This document shows, in pieces, positions 1 through 11,462 of a stretch of DNA of 64,000 bases (the first letter of the stretch is position 1; every line of letters starts with the position of its first letter). Source of the stretch: Magnolia sinica (taxonomy: Eukaryota > Streptophyta > Magnoliopsida > Magnoliales > Magnoliaceae); assembly GCF_029962835.1 (NCBI RefSeq), contig NC_080588.1, forward strand, positions 48,901,001 through 48,965,000. The letters are read 5' to 3'. The notes under the pieces are model-generated. The model saw nothing but the letters and a program-made list of their open reading frames with translations. It searched no databases and had not been told where the DNA came from. A program made the translations under genes and the position numbers.

Positions 1-291
1 TAGCTATCTATGGATGGACCATTGATGTAAAGCTGGAAGAACAGCGCAATGAAACCCGTTATATCAATGGTATGAATCACTGAATGATGGATGCCATTTG
101 CATGGACAGGCCAACCAAAAACTATTCATGTTTTGATCCATCACGAACCTGTGGTTTCTCTTTTGGTACTTAATCAGCAAAAAAGAATATCATCTAACCA
201 TTCATTTTAGATGAATTATAAACATGAAATCAAGACATTCTTAAACATGTAAAGTTTTTTTATTTTTTTTCATAATATTCCTAATTTCTTT
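1..291. other. Unclassified AT-rich DNA
   Basis: No convincing coding signal is visible. The sequence is AT-rich with short poly-T runs. It lies outside the 4-kb direct duplication, which begins at about 292 with CCAAAAACTCATAATG. Confidence 0.5.
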
Positions 292-840
292 CCAAAAACT
301 CATAATGAATGGTTACAAATTGACTACCTGGAAATAATTTTCCTTCATCAAAATAATAATCCAATATTAATTTTCTTTAATAATTTTAAATTAATTGAAG
401 CTTGGATTGTGTTGAGGATCATGCAATAACTCCCCTATAAAAATAAAAATAATAAAAATAAAATAAAAGTTCTAGACCATGTGCAAAAATAACACAACTC
501 CCATTCTTTAAAGGAATAGCCAAAATGGATCACACGGCATGTCATATTTGCGGAATCTCACTGAAATATTACCCCTTCAATTGTAATGATGTGGACAAAA
601 ATAGCCACCTCGGCGTGGCAAAAAACGAGTACCAATAACAAGCCCTTGACTTCTATTTCAATGTAAGGATGCTACTCTCTGGCCTCTAAGTTGGCAGTCG
701 ACCACATGGTAAGTGTCCCAAACGAGCCGGTGCATCAACATTGTACAACTCATGCACTATGTGACTTTGGATATGGTGTCACCGATGAACGGTCAGACTG
801 GCCGTCGCATCATCACCATCCTATATGGATGGACGGCTAT

Positions 841-1343
841 TGGGAGCCTTGGAAGCAAACTTCAAATTCAAATTAAATAAGCAAAAAATAAACGCAAATA
901 AAGCAACACAAACAACACACGATTTTGACATGGAAAAACTCTTGTGGGAAAAAACCACAACACAATAATCTACCATGAAAACGAAAGTAAAAGAAATTAA
1001 ATAAACTTGCAGATGCGAAAACCTTAGTTTCCTCCCTTCCAAATCCTATAAATGATTTTTCTATCATTCTTCTACTATAATCCCGTATTATACCCATATA
1101 TATAGTGTTACACCCGAAATAGAAAATAAATCACGCAATTATGCAAACCGCGCACGCCGTCAATATAAGCATCGATCGAGCAATCTTCGATCAATTGAGT
1201 CTCCATGTTTGATCAATTAAATATGCTCAAAAGTGTCCAGCGAGCAAACTATAAAATTTGAAATTTTTTTATTAATCGATTAGTCTGATCGATCGATCAA
1301 TGACCCTTGTTTTAGCATATATTACAGGCACCCCATTTCAACA
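841..1343 (-). repeat. Ty1-copia 3' LTR, copy A
   Basis: On the minus strand this block starts TGTTGAAATGG and ends GGCTCCCA, so it has TG...CA ends. It lies directly downstream of the copia RNase H remnant. A TATA-like ACTATATATATGGG lies near 1093-1106 on the minus strand. The twin at 5860-6363 is 504 bp against 503 bp here. The 5 bp outside the left end are GCTAT in both copies. The other LTR of the element is not in the window. Confidence 0.75.
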
Positions 1344-1457
1344 ATCCCTATCGTGGCTTTAATCTCCATGCTCCACTTCTCCAAGCTTCATCCTCCATCT
1401 CTAATCATCTCCATCATATATTTTTCGTCGTCGCTTTTCTTGCACACTCTGTCTTCA

Positions 1458-3276
1458 TCAAAACTTTGTCAAGCCTGAAAAAGTAAAATAGATTTTGAAC
1501 TTCTCTCCATGAACCACCTTCGTAAGTATATTCGTTGGATTCACGCTCATGTGGATCTTCTCAAGAGTAACATTGCATTCCTCAAGAACCTGTCGGATAA
1601 AATTATGATGAATATCAATATGTTTAGTACGAAAATGATATACTAAATATTTTGCCAATTTGATTGCATGTTCACTGTCACAATTAACCGGCACGGCCTC
1701 CTGCTGAAGCCCAAGTCTATTCATCATTCCTCTCAATCAAACACCTTCTTTAAATACCTCCATCACAACCATATATTCAACTTCAGTTGTGGAAAGAGTA
1801 ACCATAGACTAAAGCTTCAACATTTAAGTTATTGCTCCATCCGCCAACACAAACGAGTAACCAGAAGTCAACCTTATATTTTTCAAGTTACCAACATAAT
1901 CCGAATCCACAAAGCCCACAAGTTTTCCTTCTGATTTTTTTAATGTCAAGACGTAGTCCATTGTATCTCATAGATACCAAAGTAGCATTTCACTGCCTCC
2001 CAATGTTACTTACCGGGGTTTGTTGCTCACAACATCGACTGCATATGAAATATCAGGTCTCATAGAGACCATGACATACATTAAACTGCCAACCGCACTC
2101 GAGTAAGGCACACGAGACATAAACTATTTTTCTTCATCTATAGTGGGACATTATTATGAAGAAAGTCAAAAGTGAGCAGCATGGGATATACTAACTAGTT
2201 TAGCTATGTATATCCCAAACTTGACCAACACCTTCTCAAGGTATTCTATCTGATACAATTGTAATCTGCTTCTCTTTATATCTCTGTGTATATCAATGCC
2301 AAGAATCCTTTTTGTAGCCCCTAGATCTTTCATTTCCTGATAACTAAGTATTCAATATATTAATCTCCGACATGTTATGGCTAGCGATAAGTATGTCATC
2401 AATATATAATACCAATATAATGAATTCTCAATCACTCAGTGCCTTCAAGTAGACATAATGATTATATTCAATTTTGATAAACCATTGACTTACCATAAAA
2501 TAATCAAATCTTCTATACCACTGCCTAGGCAACTGTTTCAAGCATTACAATGACCTCTTCAACATGTAAACATTATTCTCTGACCCCTATATTTTGAACT
2601 CCTTTGTTGCTTCATGTAGATCTACTCTTCCAGTTCCCCATATAGGAAAGCAGTCTTCACATCCATTTGTTTCAGTTACATACTGTATTGGGCAACCATT
2701 GCTAACACAAATCTAATAGGTACATGTTTGACCATAGGTGTGAAAATCTCACTGAAGCCAATACCCGCCTTTTACGTATAACCATTCGCCACCTATTCGG
2801 CTTTATATATATCATGTTTCTTCCGATAAATTCACTTACATCCAATCGCTTTTTGCCTAAAGAGAAGCTTCACCAACTCCCACATCTCATTCTTGTACAA
2901 AGAATCCATCTCATCCTGCATTACTGTCATCCACTTCTCAGCATTTATGTTTTCTAATGTTTTCTAGAAGGTAGGCGGATCATTCTCATTGATAATGAAA
3001 GCGAATGCAATATTAGAATCATTTTTGTATCTTGTTGATAATCAGTGATCTTTCGGTAGATTTCTCCTCACATGTGGCTAATCTACCTACTCCTGTACCT
3101 CTTCCTACAGCTTAGCTTCTACTAATGTCTCACCCTTGTTTATTCACTATTGATTTTTCTGTTTTCTTGTGTTCATCCTTGTGGAACAAGGAATTCTCAT
3201 TAAACCTGACATCATATCTCATCGTAAACTTCTATATGATCTGTTCATAAAGCCTGTATCTATTCATAACTCCAAA
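1458..3276 (-). pseudogene. Ty1-copia pol remnant, copy A (RT and RNase H)
   Basis: Read on the minus strand from 3276 down, scattered frames give the reverse transcriptase and RNase H end of a Ty1-copia polyprotein. Recognisable pieces include DVRFNENSLFHKDE before the RT, AEKWMTVMQDEMDSLYKNE at the RT start, and at the C-terminus NCDSEHAIKLAKYLVYHFRTKH with NPTNILTKVV (1458-1736). Stops and frameshifts interrupt every domain, so no product is expected. Gag, protease and most of integrase are absent because an Athila LTR begins at 3277. The assignment to copia is firm; the lineage is not determined. Confidence 0.85.
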
Positions 3277-4211
3277 TGTAGGGTCGCGATGTAGTAATAG
3301 CTCGTGAGTACAAGGTCAAATCCACAGGGACTAAACTTGTGAACTAGAACTAGAACTAGAAGAAGATCTAAATCTGAATTCTGGAATAAAAGAGAGTAAT
3401 TGTAAATAATGTTTAAACTATTAATTAAAGGTGGGAACTAAACTAAAGTGTCAAGGATCCACTTGTAGCTATTAAGATGCTACCTTGCTTGATTCAATAA
3501 ATACAATTAGAATTGGAGTCCTATTCTATCCAATTGGAAGATAAAGCAATTTAAATCAAATCTGAATTTTTCATTAACCTAATTCTCAATGGAGGAGAAT
3601 TGTGAAGATTGGAAGGGATTCCATCACCCTAGCATGCCCAGGAGACGATGGTGAACAATGAAATTTACCAATCTCACTATCTCAAAACAGGAAAAGAAGA
3701 TATCCAAAGCTATCACAGCATCTATTGTAATTTGAGTCACAATAAATCATAAAAAACTGAAAATATTCCTTTAATATCAAACTAGAAATAAATAAAGTTC
3801 AATAAGAACAAAAATTAAAATAAAATAAATATTGCAACACACTAAAAGCTTCACCTCTTAACCCTAGCTAAGAGGTTTAACCAACTACAGACATGATTGA
3901 AACTAAATCTCTTAAACAAAACATGAAAAATAAACTAGGGAAGAAGAGAAACTCTTTGGCGGTTGCTCCACCCCTTTATTATGCTCCTTGAGACCTTTCC
4001 AAACCCTAGAAGATGCTTTAAAGCATCTCAGGGAGTCCTATTTATAGTTGTGGAACTTAAACTTTCACACCTAGTTGGAAAAATCTAGAGACCACCTCCA
4101 ATTTACGCACTCTCCACAGTTTGCTAAATTAAACTTCACTCTGCGTAGTTTCTCAAAATATACTTCACTCTACGCAGCTAAAATAGAATCCGAGTTTCAG
4201 AATATGCTTTT
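3277..4211 (-). repeat. Athila-type LTR edge, copy A (truncated)
   Basis: The plus strand begins TGTAGGGTCGCGATG, which on the minus strand is the CA end of the LTR. It matches 8304-9232 of the complete LTR at 8304-9552, then is cut at 4212 by a different LTR starting TGTGAGGCCCGTATCC. It holds no gene. Confidence 0.75.
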
Positions 4212-4623
4212 TGTGAGGCCCGTATCCTAGCCCGTATCATTCTATATGTTTCTGCGGTCCTCCCAGTCGAATTCCGGCGACCCGTGATTTGTAACCAGCA
4301 TTTGCGCGCGATCCTGAGTCGTATCCTGCATTCCAGAGTCGGCTTGACCTGAGACTTGTATCCTAGCGACTGCGTCGTCGGCGCGGTTCTAACGTCATGT
4401 CTCATGCACCAAGGCAATACCCATGCCAGGAGGTGTGGGCCCGTATTCAGTTCAAGAAAAAATACTGTGCATTTACAAACCCAAGAGAAACATGTCAAAT
4501 CAATCACCTCACATGTCAAGTACATGTCCCATCCCAAGCAACCCAAAGCCAACTCTGTCTCTCTCCACCCATCCCTTTCCAAGTACACCCATCACTCACC
4601 CATCCCTCTTTCTCCTTACAACC

Positions 4624-4654
<31 letters not shown>

Positions 4655-5259
4655 ATTCTCCCAAGCAATCCAAGCCCCAACGTCCAAGCTTCTCAAGCTT
4701 CCATGGAGAAGCTAGTGTGGCCCACATTCCTACCTCCCATCTCCACCATCCAAGCTTCATCTCGACCATTGAAATGCATTTCATAGAGCTCTATGACGTA
4801 TCGGTGGAAGAAGAAGTCCAAGAAGACGATCGGTGGGTGTTCATCATCTCAGTTTTTATTTAGGGCCCACTTGTAATGGGACTCACTTGATGTATACATT
4901 GTATTTAGAGTGACCCATAGTGGCGGGGTCCCTCCCATCTCCATGATTTTTTTTTCTCTCTCTCCCTCCTTTTTTTTAATTTTCTGTGATGATTGTGTGG
5001 CCCACTTGATTTATGTGTTTCATCATACTGTCCATCTATTTGAACATGGACCCCACCATGGCAGCATGTGGGGCCCACCTTGTATTGGCATGTGTATCCT
5101 CACCGTCCAGGGATTGGACAATGGGAAGTGGATTGGCTGGGCTACCGCACACTAGCTACTAGCTGTTATATGGACGAGCAGCAAGTTCTGTGGGTCCCTT
5201 TGATCCACACCGTCCGTCCATCTGGCTAGACCCCACTGTGATGTTTGTATCCACACCAT
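4212..5259 (+). repeat. Truncated chromovirus-type LTR
   Basis: The block starts TGTGAGGCCCGTATCCTAGC. Its first ~200 bases match the minus strand of the solo LTR at 30722-31952 (shared GCGTCGTCG and CGGTCGAATT-like stretches), so it belongs to the same family. A CT-rich tract lies at 4625-4660 and GGGCCCAC repeats near 4863-5070. The family's terminal GGGCGTGACA is missing, so the right end is lost at the junction with duplication copy B. Open frames here are low-complexity and not considered genes. Confidence 0.65.
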
Positions 5260-5859
5260 CCAAAAACTCATAATGAATGGTTACAAATTGACTACCTGGA
5301 AATAATTTTCCTTCATCAAAATAATAATCCAATATTAATTTTCTTTAATAATTTTAAATTAATTGAAGCTTGGATTGTGTTGAGGATCATGCAATAACTC
5401 CCCTATAAAAATAAAAATAATAAAAATAAAATAAAAGTTCTAGACCATGTGCAAAAATAACACAACTCCCGTTCTTTAAAGGAATAGCCAAAATGGATCA
5501 CACGGAATGTCATATTTGCGGAATCTCACTGAAATATTACCCCTTCAATTGTAATGATGCGGACAAAACTAGCCACCTCAGCGTGGCAAAAAACGAGTAC
5601 CAATAACAAGCCCTTGTCTTTTATTTCAATGTAAGGATGCTACTCTCTGGCCTCTAAGTTGGCAGTCGACCACATGGTAAGTGTCCCAAACGAGCCGGTG
5701 CATCAACATTGTACAACTCATGCACTATGTGACTTTGGACATGGTGTCACCGATGAACGGTCAGACTGGCTGTCGCATCATCAGCACCCTTTATTGGGTC
5801 AAATAAGTTGAACTGATATGGATGGACGTTGATGGCCTAACCAGAGGTACCGGAGCTAT

Positions 5860-6363
5860 TGGGAGCCTTGGAAGCAAACTCCGAATTCAAATTAAATAAG
5901 TAAAAAATAAACACAAACAAAGCAATACAAAGAACACACAATTTTGACATGGAAAAACCCTTGCGGGAAAAAACCATGACACAACAATCTACCATGAAAA
6001 CGAAAGTAAAAGAAATTAAATGAACTTACAGATGCGAAAATCCTAGTTTCCTCCCTTCCAAATCCTATAAACAATTTTGCTCTCATTTTTCTACCATAAT
6101 CCCACATTATACCCATATATATAGTGTTACACCCGAAATAGGAAATAAATCACGCAATTACGCAAAACCGCGCACGCCGTTGATATAAGCATCGATCGAG
6201 CAACCCTCGATCGATTGAGCCTCCATGTTTGATCAATTAAATATGCTCAAAAGTGTCCAGTGAGCAAACTAAAAAATTTAAAATTTTTTTATTAATCGAT
6301 CAGTCTAATCGATCGATCAATGACCCTTGTTTCAGCATAGATTACAGGCACTCCATTTCAACA
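5860..6363 (-). repeat. Ty1-copia 3' LTR, copy B
   Basis: This 504-bp LTR has TG...CA ends on the minus strand. GCTAT precedes it, as in copy A. A minus-strand TATA-like sequence lies near 6111-6124. The internal ATCGATCGAGC / GATCGATCGATC palindromes near 6190-6320 recur in copy A. Confidence 0.75.
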
Positions 6364-6477
6364 ATCTTTATCGTGGCTTTAACTTTCATGCTCCACTGCT
6401 CCAAGCTTCATCCTCCATCTCTAATCATCTCCATCATATATTCACCGTCGTCACTTTTCATGTACACTCTGTCTTCA

Positions 6478-8303
6478 TCAAACCTTTACCAAGCCTGAAG
6501 AAGTAAAACAGAATTTGAACTTTTTTACAGGAACCACCTTCGTAAGTATATTCGTCGGATTCGCGCTTGTGTGGATCTTCTCAAGAATAACATTACATTC
6601 TTCAAGAACCTGTCGGATAAAATTATGACGAATATGAATATGTTTAGTACGAGAATGATATATCGAATTCTTTGCCAATTTGATCGCACTTTCACTGTCA
6701 CAATTAACCGGCACGGCCTCTTGCTGAAGCCCAAGTCCATTCATCATTCCTCCCAATCAAACATCTTCTTTGAATGCCTCCATCACAACCATATATTCAG
6801 CTTCGGTTGTGGAAAGAGTAATCACAGACTGAAGCTTCAACATCTAACTTATCGCTCTATCCACTAACATAAACGAGTAACCAGAAGTCGATCTCATATT
6901 GTCCAAGTTACCAACATAATCCGAATCCACATAGCCCACAAGTTTTCCTTCTAATTTTTTGAATGTTAAGACATATTTCATTGTACCTCGTAGATACCGA
7001 AGTAGCATTTCACTACCTCCCAATGTTACTTATCGGGGTTTGTTGCTCACAACATCGATTGCATATGAAATATCGGGTCTCATAGAGACCATGGCATACA
7101 TTAAACTGCCAAATGCACTCAAGTAAAGCACACGAGATATAAACTGTTTTTCTTCATCTATAGTGGGACATTGCTATGAAGAAAGCAGAAAGTGAGCAGC
7201 ATGGGGTATGCTAACTATTTTAGCTATGTCCATCCCAAACTTGACCAACACCTTCTTAAGATATTCTATCTGATACAATTGTAACCTGCTCCTCTCTCTA
7301 TCTCTGTTTATATCAATGCCGAGAATCTTTTTTTTAGCTCTCAGATCTTTCATAAAAAAGTCCTTGATAACTAAGTATTCAATATATTAATTTCAGACAT
7401 GTTATGGCTAGCGATAAATATGTCATCAATATATAATACTAGTACAATGAATTCTCAATCACTTAGTGTCTTGAAGTAGACATAATAATTATATTAAATT
7501 TTGATAAACCATTGACTTACCATAAAATAATTAAATCTTCTATACCACTGCTTAGGCGACTGCTTCAGGCATTATAATGACCTCCTCAACATGCAAACAT
7601 TATTTTCTGACCCTTATATTTCGAACTCCTTTGTTGCTTCATGTATATCTGCTATTCCAGTTCCCCATGTCGAAAAGCAGTCTTCACATCCATTTGTTTT
7701 AGTTCCATATTATATTAGGCAACCATTGCCAACACAAATTTAATAGGTACATGCTTGATCATAGGTGCGAAAATCTCACTGAAGTCAATACCCGCCTTAT
7801 ACGTATAACTATTCGCCACCTATCCGGCCTCATATATATCATGTTTCTTCCGATAAATTCACTTACATCCAATCGCTTTTCGCCTAACAGGAAGCTCCAC
7901 CAACTCCTAGATCTCATTCGTGTACAAAGAATCCATCTCATCTTGCATTACTATCATCCACTTTTAAGAATTTATGTCTTCCAATGTTTTCTAGAAGGTA
8001 GATGGATGATTCTCATCTGTAATGAGAGCGAATGTAATATTAGAGTCATTTCTGTATCTCGTCGATAATCTGTGATCTCTCGGTAGATTTCTCCTCATAT
8101 GTGGTTACTCTACCTGCTCCTGTACCTCTTCCTGCAGCTTAGCTTCTACTAATGTCTCACCCTTGTTTATTCACTATTGATTTTTCTATTTTCTTGTGTT
8201 CAGCCTTGTGGAACAAGGAATTCTCATTAAACCTGACATCATGCCTCATCGTGAACTTCTGTATGATCCGTTCATAAAGCTTGTATCTGTTCACAACTCC
8301 AAG
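6478..8303 (-). pseudogene. Ty1-copia pol remnant, copy B (RT and RNase H)
   Basis: The order is the same as in copy A. The C-terminal RNase H frame at 6478-6756 reads LGLQQEAVPVNCDSESAIKL followed by YHSRTKHIHIRHNFIRQVL and NPTNILTKVV, the usual end of copia RNase H. Upstream on the minus strand are the GSLMYAMVSMRPDISY segment (near 7060-7110) and RT pieces such as ELPVRRKAIGCKWIYRKKH (near 7845-7900). Stops and frameshifts are frequent. At 8303/8304 the copia reading is cut by the Athila LTR, which dates the copia insertion before the Athila insertion. Confidence 0.85.
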
Positions 8304-9552
8304 TGCAGGGTCGCGATGGAGTAATAACTCGTGAGAATAAGGTCAAATCCACAGGGACTAAACTTGTGAATTAGAACTAGAACTAGAAGAAGATCTAAAT
8401 CTGAATTCTGGAATAAAAGAGAGTAATTATGAATAATATTTAAACTATCAATTAAAGGTGGGAACTAGGGTGCCAAGGATTCACTTATAACTATTAAGAT
8501 GCTAACTTGCTTGATTCAATAAACACAATTCGAATTGGAGTCCTATTTTATCCAATTGGAAGATAAAGCAATTTAAATCAAATCTGAATTTTTCATTGAC
8601 CTAATTCTCAATAGAGGAGAATTGTGAAGATTGGAAGGGATTCCATCACCCTACCATGCCCAAGAGACGATGGTGAACAATGGAATTTACCAATCCCACT
8701 ATCTCAAAACAGGAAAAGAAGATATCAAAAGCTATCACAGCATTTATTGTAATTTGAGTAACAATAAATCATAGAAAATTGAAAATATTCATTTAATATC
8801 AAATTAGAAATCAATGAATTTCGATAAGAACAAGAATCAAATCAAAATAAACATCCCACAAACACTACAAGCTTTACCTTTTAGCCCTAGCTAAGAAGTT
8901 TAGCCAACTATAAACATGATTGAAGCCAAATCTCTTAAACAAAACATGGAAAATAAATTAGGGAAGAAGAGAAACTCTTTAACGGCTGCTCCACATCTTT
9001 GTTATGCTCCTTGAGACCTTTCCAAACCCTATAAGATGTTTTGGAGCATCTTATGAAGTCCTATTTATAGTTATGGAATTCCAACTTTCACACCTATTTG
9101 AAAAAATCTAGAAACCACTTCAAATTTATGCACTCTCCACAGGTTGCTAAATTAAACTTTACTGTGTAATTTTTCAAAATATACTTCACTTTGTATAGAT
9201 AAAATAGACTCCGAGTTTCAGAATATGTTTTTCAGGACAATTTCAAGGATATGTTTGTTTTCAGGACAATTTCAGGATTCCTTTTCTTCACTTTAAATCT
9301 TTGATTCTCTTCATTCTTTACTTGATTTTTTTGGATCTTTGGCATGTAAATTCTTTATTAATGACTTTCAAATCTCCAAATCTTCATTTAATAATCTTTT
9401 GAGCATAAATCTTCCTTTTGACATCATTTTCACCTTAAGCTCTCGAAATCACCTCGCACATGAAAACATGCATAATTAAATTGATTAAGCACTATCGTGT
9501 TTATAAAGCTAAGTTATAATAAGAAAAAATATGTAATATTTCACACTCAACA
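8304..9552 (-). repeat. Athila-type 3' LTR
   Basis: On the minus strand the LTR starts TGTTGAGTGTGAAATATTAC directly after a G-rich polypurine tract, and ends at 8304 with ...CGCGACCCTGCA, giving TG...CA ends and 1249 bp. It sits downstream of the minus-strand Athila integrase once the nested Tat element is removed, as expected for the 3' LTR. The partner 5' LTR is not in the window. No coding content is seen. Confidence 0.75.
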
Positions 9553-9564
9553 TACCCCCCAACT
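9553..9564 (-). other. Polypurine tract of the Athila element
   Basis: The minus strand reads AGTTGGGGGGTA immediately before the LTR start at 9552. A purine run in this place is the plus-strand priming site of LTR retrotransposons. Confidence 0.7.
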
Positions 9565-10315
9565 ACCATTTTGCTAATCCCGAGCAAAACATATGTGAAG
9601 TGATTTTTAATTCTTAATATTCAAAGTTCTTCAAGAAAACAATCATTTGTGTAAACAAGTATGAATGAGTATAATCCAAAGAAGCGAAAGTGAAATTTTG
9701 TAAACCTAGAGCCGAATCAAATGAGCAATCAATTAAATAAATTCTTCATCAATCATTTAAGAGCAAAAGTTCATATATCAAAAATTTTCAATGTGATTAG
9801 TGAATTTCAATTTACTTTTCATAAAAGTACTATTATTTCATAATGTTAGCCATGCTTATCACCTCAGGATTACTTGAATAATCAAGTGTTGATTCCGAAC
9901 TTATTCCCTTTTCCTTCTTTATCCATTTTTTTATTTTATATCGATGGTCTCTTTTTATTCATTCTTTTTAGACTTTACATTCTTTTCATTCTTTTCTAGT
10001 CTTTTCACCATATATGACCTTTTTGTTGATCTCACTGTTTTTTAACTAGTTTTTTTTTAATCTTTTAAGGTGGATAAAATTCTCTAGACGTAATTCTCAA
10101 TATCTTTCAATGATGTACATACTAACAATCAGAAATTCTAGTACTATTCACAGAAAGCAAATTGAACGTGTCTTGTGACTTAGATTAACATGATATTCAA
10201 ACTTCCTCTTAATTAATTAAATGCAAGAATTTAGATGATAATCTACTTGGTTGATCAAACTCTAACAATTCAAAGTTCAATCTTCATCTTATCATTCTCA
10301 AAGCATTCTTAATTC
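9565..10315 (-). other. Athila 3' internal non-coding region, left part
   Basis: This AT-rich sequence lies between the Athila polypurine tract and the inserted Tat element and continues at 24518 on the other side. The flanking pentamers AATTC (10311-10315) and AATTT (24518-24522) fit a 5-bp target duplication with one change. No env-like or other coding frame was recognised. Confidence 0.6.
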
Positions 10316-11085
10316 TGTATCGAACAAGAAACAAATGCATTTGATTTGGGGAATTATCTTATTAGAACATAACAAAGAGAGAATACACAGAACAATCATT
10401 GTATTAACAATACTGAGTTCATTTATATCCTCTAATATCCCTTGATTCTAAGATAGATTATTTGAAATACATAAATTGACAAAATTCGAATGTCGAATCT
10501 TGAATTCGGCAACATTTCGACTTGTGCTTCGGTTATCTCCTTAGGAGGAATGTTGTGCGGGTTTGATCATTCGATCTTTTCTCTTTTCAAGCTTGTCCCT
10601 TATGCAAAAGGAGAGCTTGGAACGACGAAGATCGAACTGGGCGATTTCGACAGCACCTTAGCCCCTTTCATTGCTGGTCATACAATAGCCTGGTTGCTGA
10701 CCCGTACAACCAATAACTACTCTCCCTCTCACCTTCAGTCTTCCTCCAGAGTTCTGTTTTTCTTTCGAAATTCTTCTCTTCTTCAAATGTGAGGAGGAGT
10801 GGGGTATTTATAGGCTTTCACATGTGCGAACCCTTGATCTATGAGCCATGGGACCGACCTTGCACTAGATCTGACTGTCCATAACAATCTGCCTCTGATC
10901 TTGGTTGTGTGACCTGCGCAATGGAGGAAGTCGATTGCACGACCCGTGCAATGAAGGAAGTTGATTGCGCGGCTCGCGCAACCACTGAACAGGATACTTG
11001 ATTTTCTTCTTTCTTCATCATTTCTCTAACTCCCTTTTGATCTCCTACCATTTCAATCTTTCTTCATTATTTTTATGCTCCAACA
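10316..11085 (-). repeat. Tat element 3' LTR
   Basis: The plus strand begins TGTATCGAACAAGAAAC and ends TATGCTCCAACA (770 bp). It pairs with 23750-24517. The U3 part faces inward (right side) and contains the TATA box near 10804-10813 and GCGCAA-type motifs at 10905-10985. A 100-codon frame at 10490-10792 appears in both LTRs, which follows simply from LTR duplication. Confidence 0.92.
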
Positions 11086-11405
11086 GATGCCCCTTTGATC
11101 CTTTCTTTGTTTATTGGAATTAAGGAATTAGGATCAATCATGTTTTAATTTCTGATACCTAAACGCATTGCGCAACCTACGCAACGGCCACCTGAGCACC
11201 GTACTCGGCCCAAGTTTCTATAAATAGCCGGTCCCAACTCATTTCTTCACTTCCATTCTCTACAGCGAAGTCCTATCTCACTTTTTTCTCCCCGCACAAC
11301 GAACATCGATTGCGCGACCCGCTCAACGACTTTTCGTTCGCGTAAGTGAAATTTGCATTGCACTGCCTGCGCAACAAGAGATCGGTTGCGCGACCTGCAC
11401 AACTG
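10905..11405. promoter_or_regulatory. GCGCAA / TTGCGC motif array across LTR U3 and PMD gene start
   Basis: Variants of GATTGCGCGACCCGCGCAA occur several times between 10912 and 10985 inside the 3' LTR U3, again near 11168-11190, and near 11305-11405 after the TATA box. The same motifs stand in the other LTR at 24340-24415. Their position, in a U3 and next to an antisense gene promoter, suggests binding sites, but no known factor is assigned. Confidence 0.55.
11217..11227 (+). promoter_or_regulatory. TATA box for the antisense PMD gene
   Basis: TCTATAAATAG fits the plant TATA consensus well. It lies about 235 bases upstream of the ATG at 11463 and just outside the 3' LTR. It is on the plus strand, opposite to the retrotransposon's own transcription. 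Confidence 0.6.
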
Positions 11406-11462
11406 ACCCTCAGCCATCTGTCCCAAACTTAGCCAATTTTCTGAACTCTTGCATTTTTCACT

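Larger units (their letters stand above)
292..4211. repeat. 4-kb direct duplication, copy A
   Basis: This stretch matches 5260-9232 in the same order and orientation: a 0.55-kb flank, a Ty1-copia 3' LTR, decayed copia pol, then the edge of an Athila LTR. Matching landmarks are CCAAAAACTCATAATG (292 and 5260), TGGGAGCCTTGGAAG (841 and 5860) and GGGTCGCGATG. Copy A stops inside the Athila LTR where another LTR begins. Many point differences and small indels separate the copies, so the event is not recent. Copy B has about 52 extra bases before its copia LTR. Confidence 0.9.
5260..9232. repeat. 4-kb direct duplication, copy B
   Basis: This is the second copy of 292-4211, offset by roughly 4.97 kb. 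In this copy the Athila LTR continues uninterrupted to 9552 and into Athila internal sequence. Copy B therefore keeps the original junction between copia and Athila, and copy A is the broken one. Confidence 0.9.

Noticed and set aside
4178..4863. Several overlapping 120-146 codon frames on both strands
   Set aside because: They lie in an LTR with CT-rich low-complexity sequence, overlap one another and resemble no protein.
9565..10315. Env-like gene expected after Athila integrase
   Set aside because: No membrane or signal segments and no usable frame in either half of the interrupted region.
10490..10792. 100-codon frame MSNLEFGNISTCAS..., also at 23924-24148
   Set aside because: It lies inside the Tat LTR and appears twice only because LTRs are duplicated. 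The second copy is truncated, and no family is recognised.
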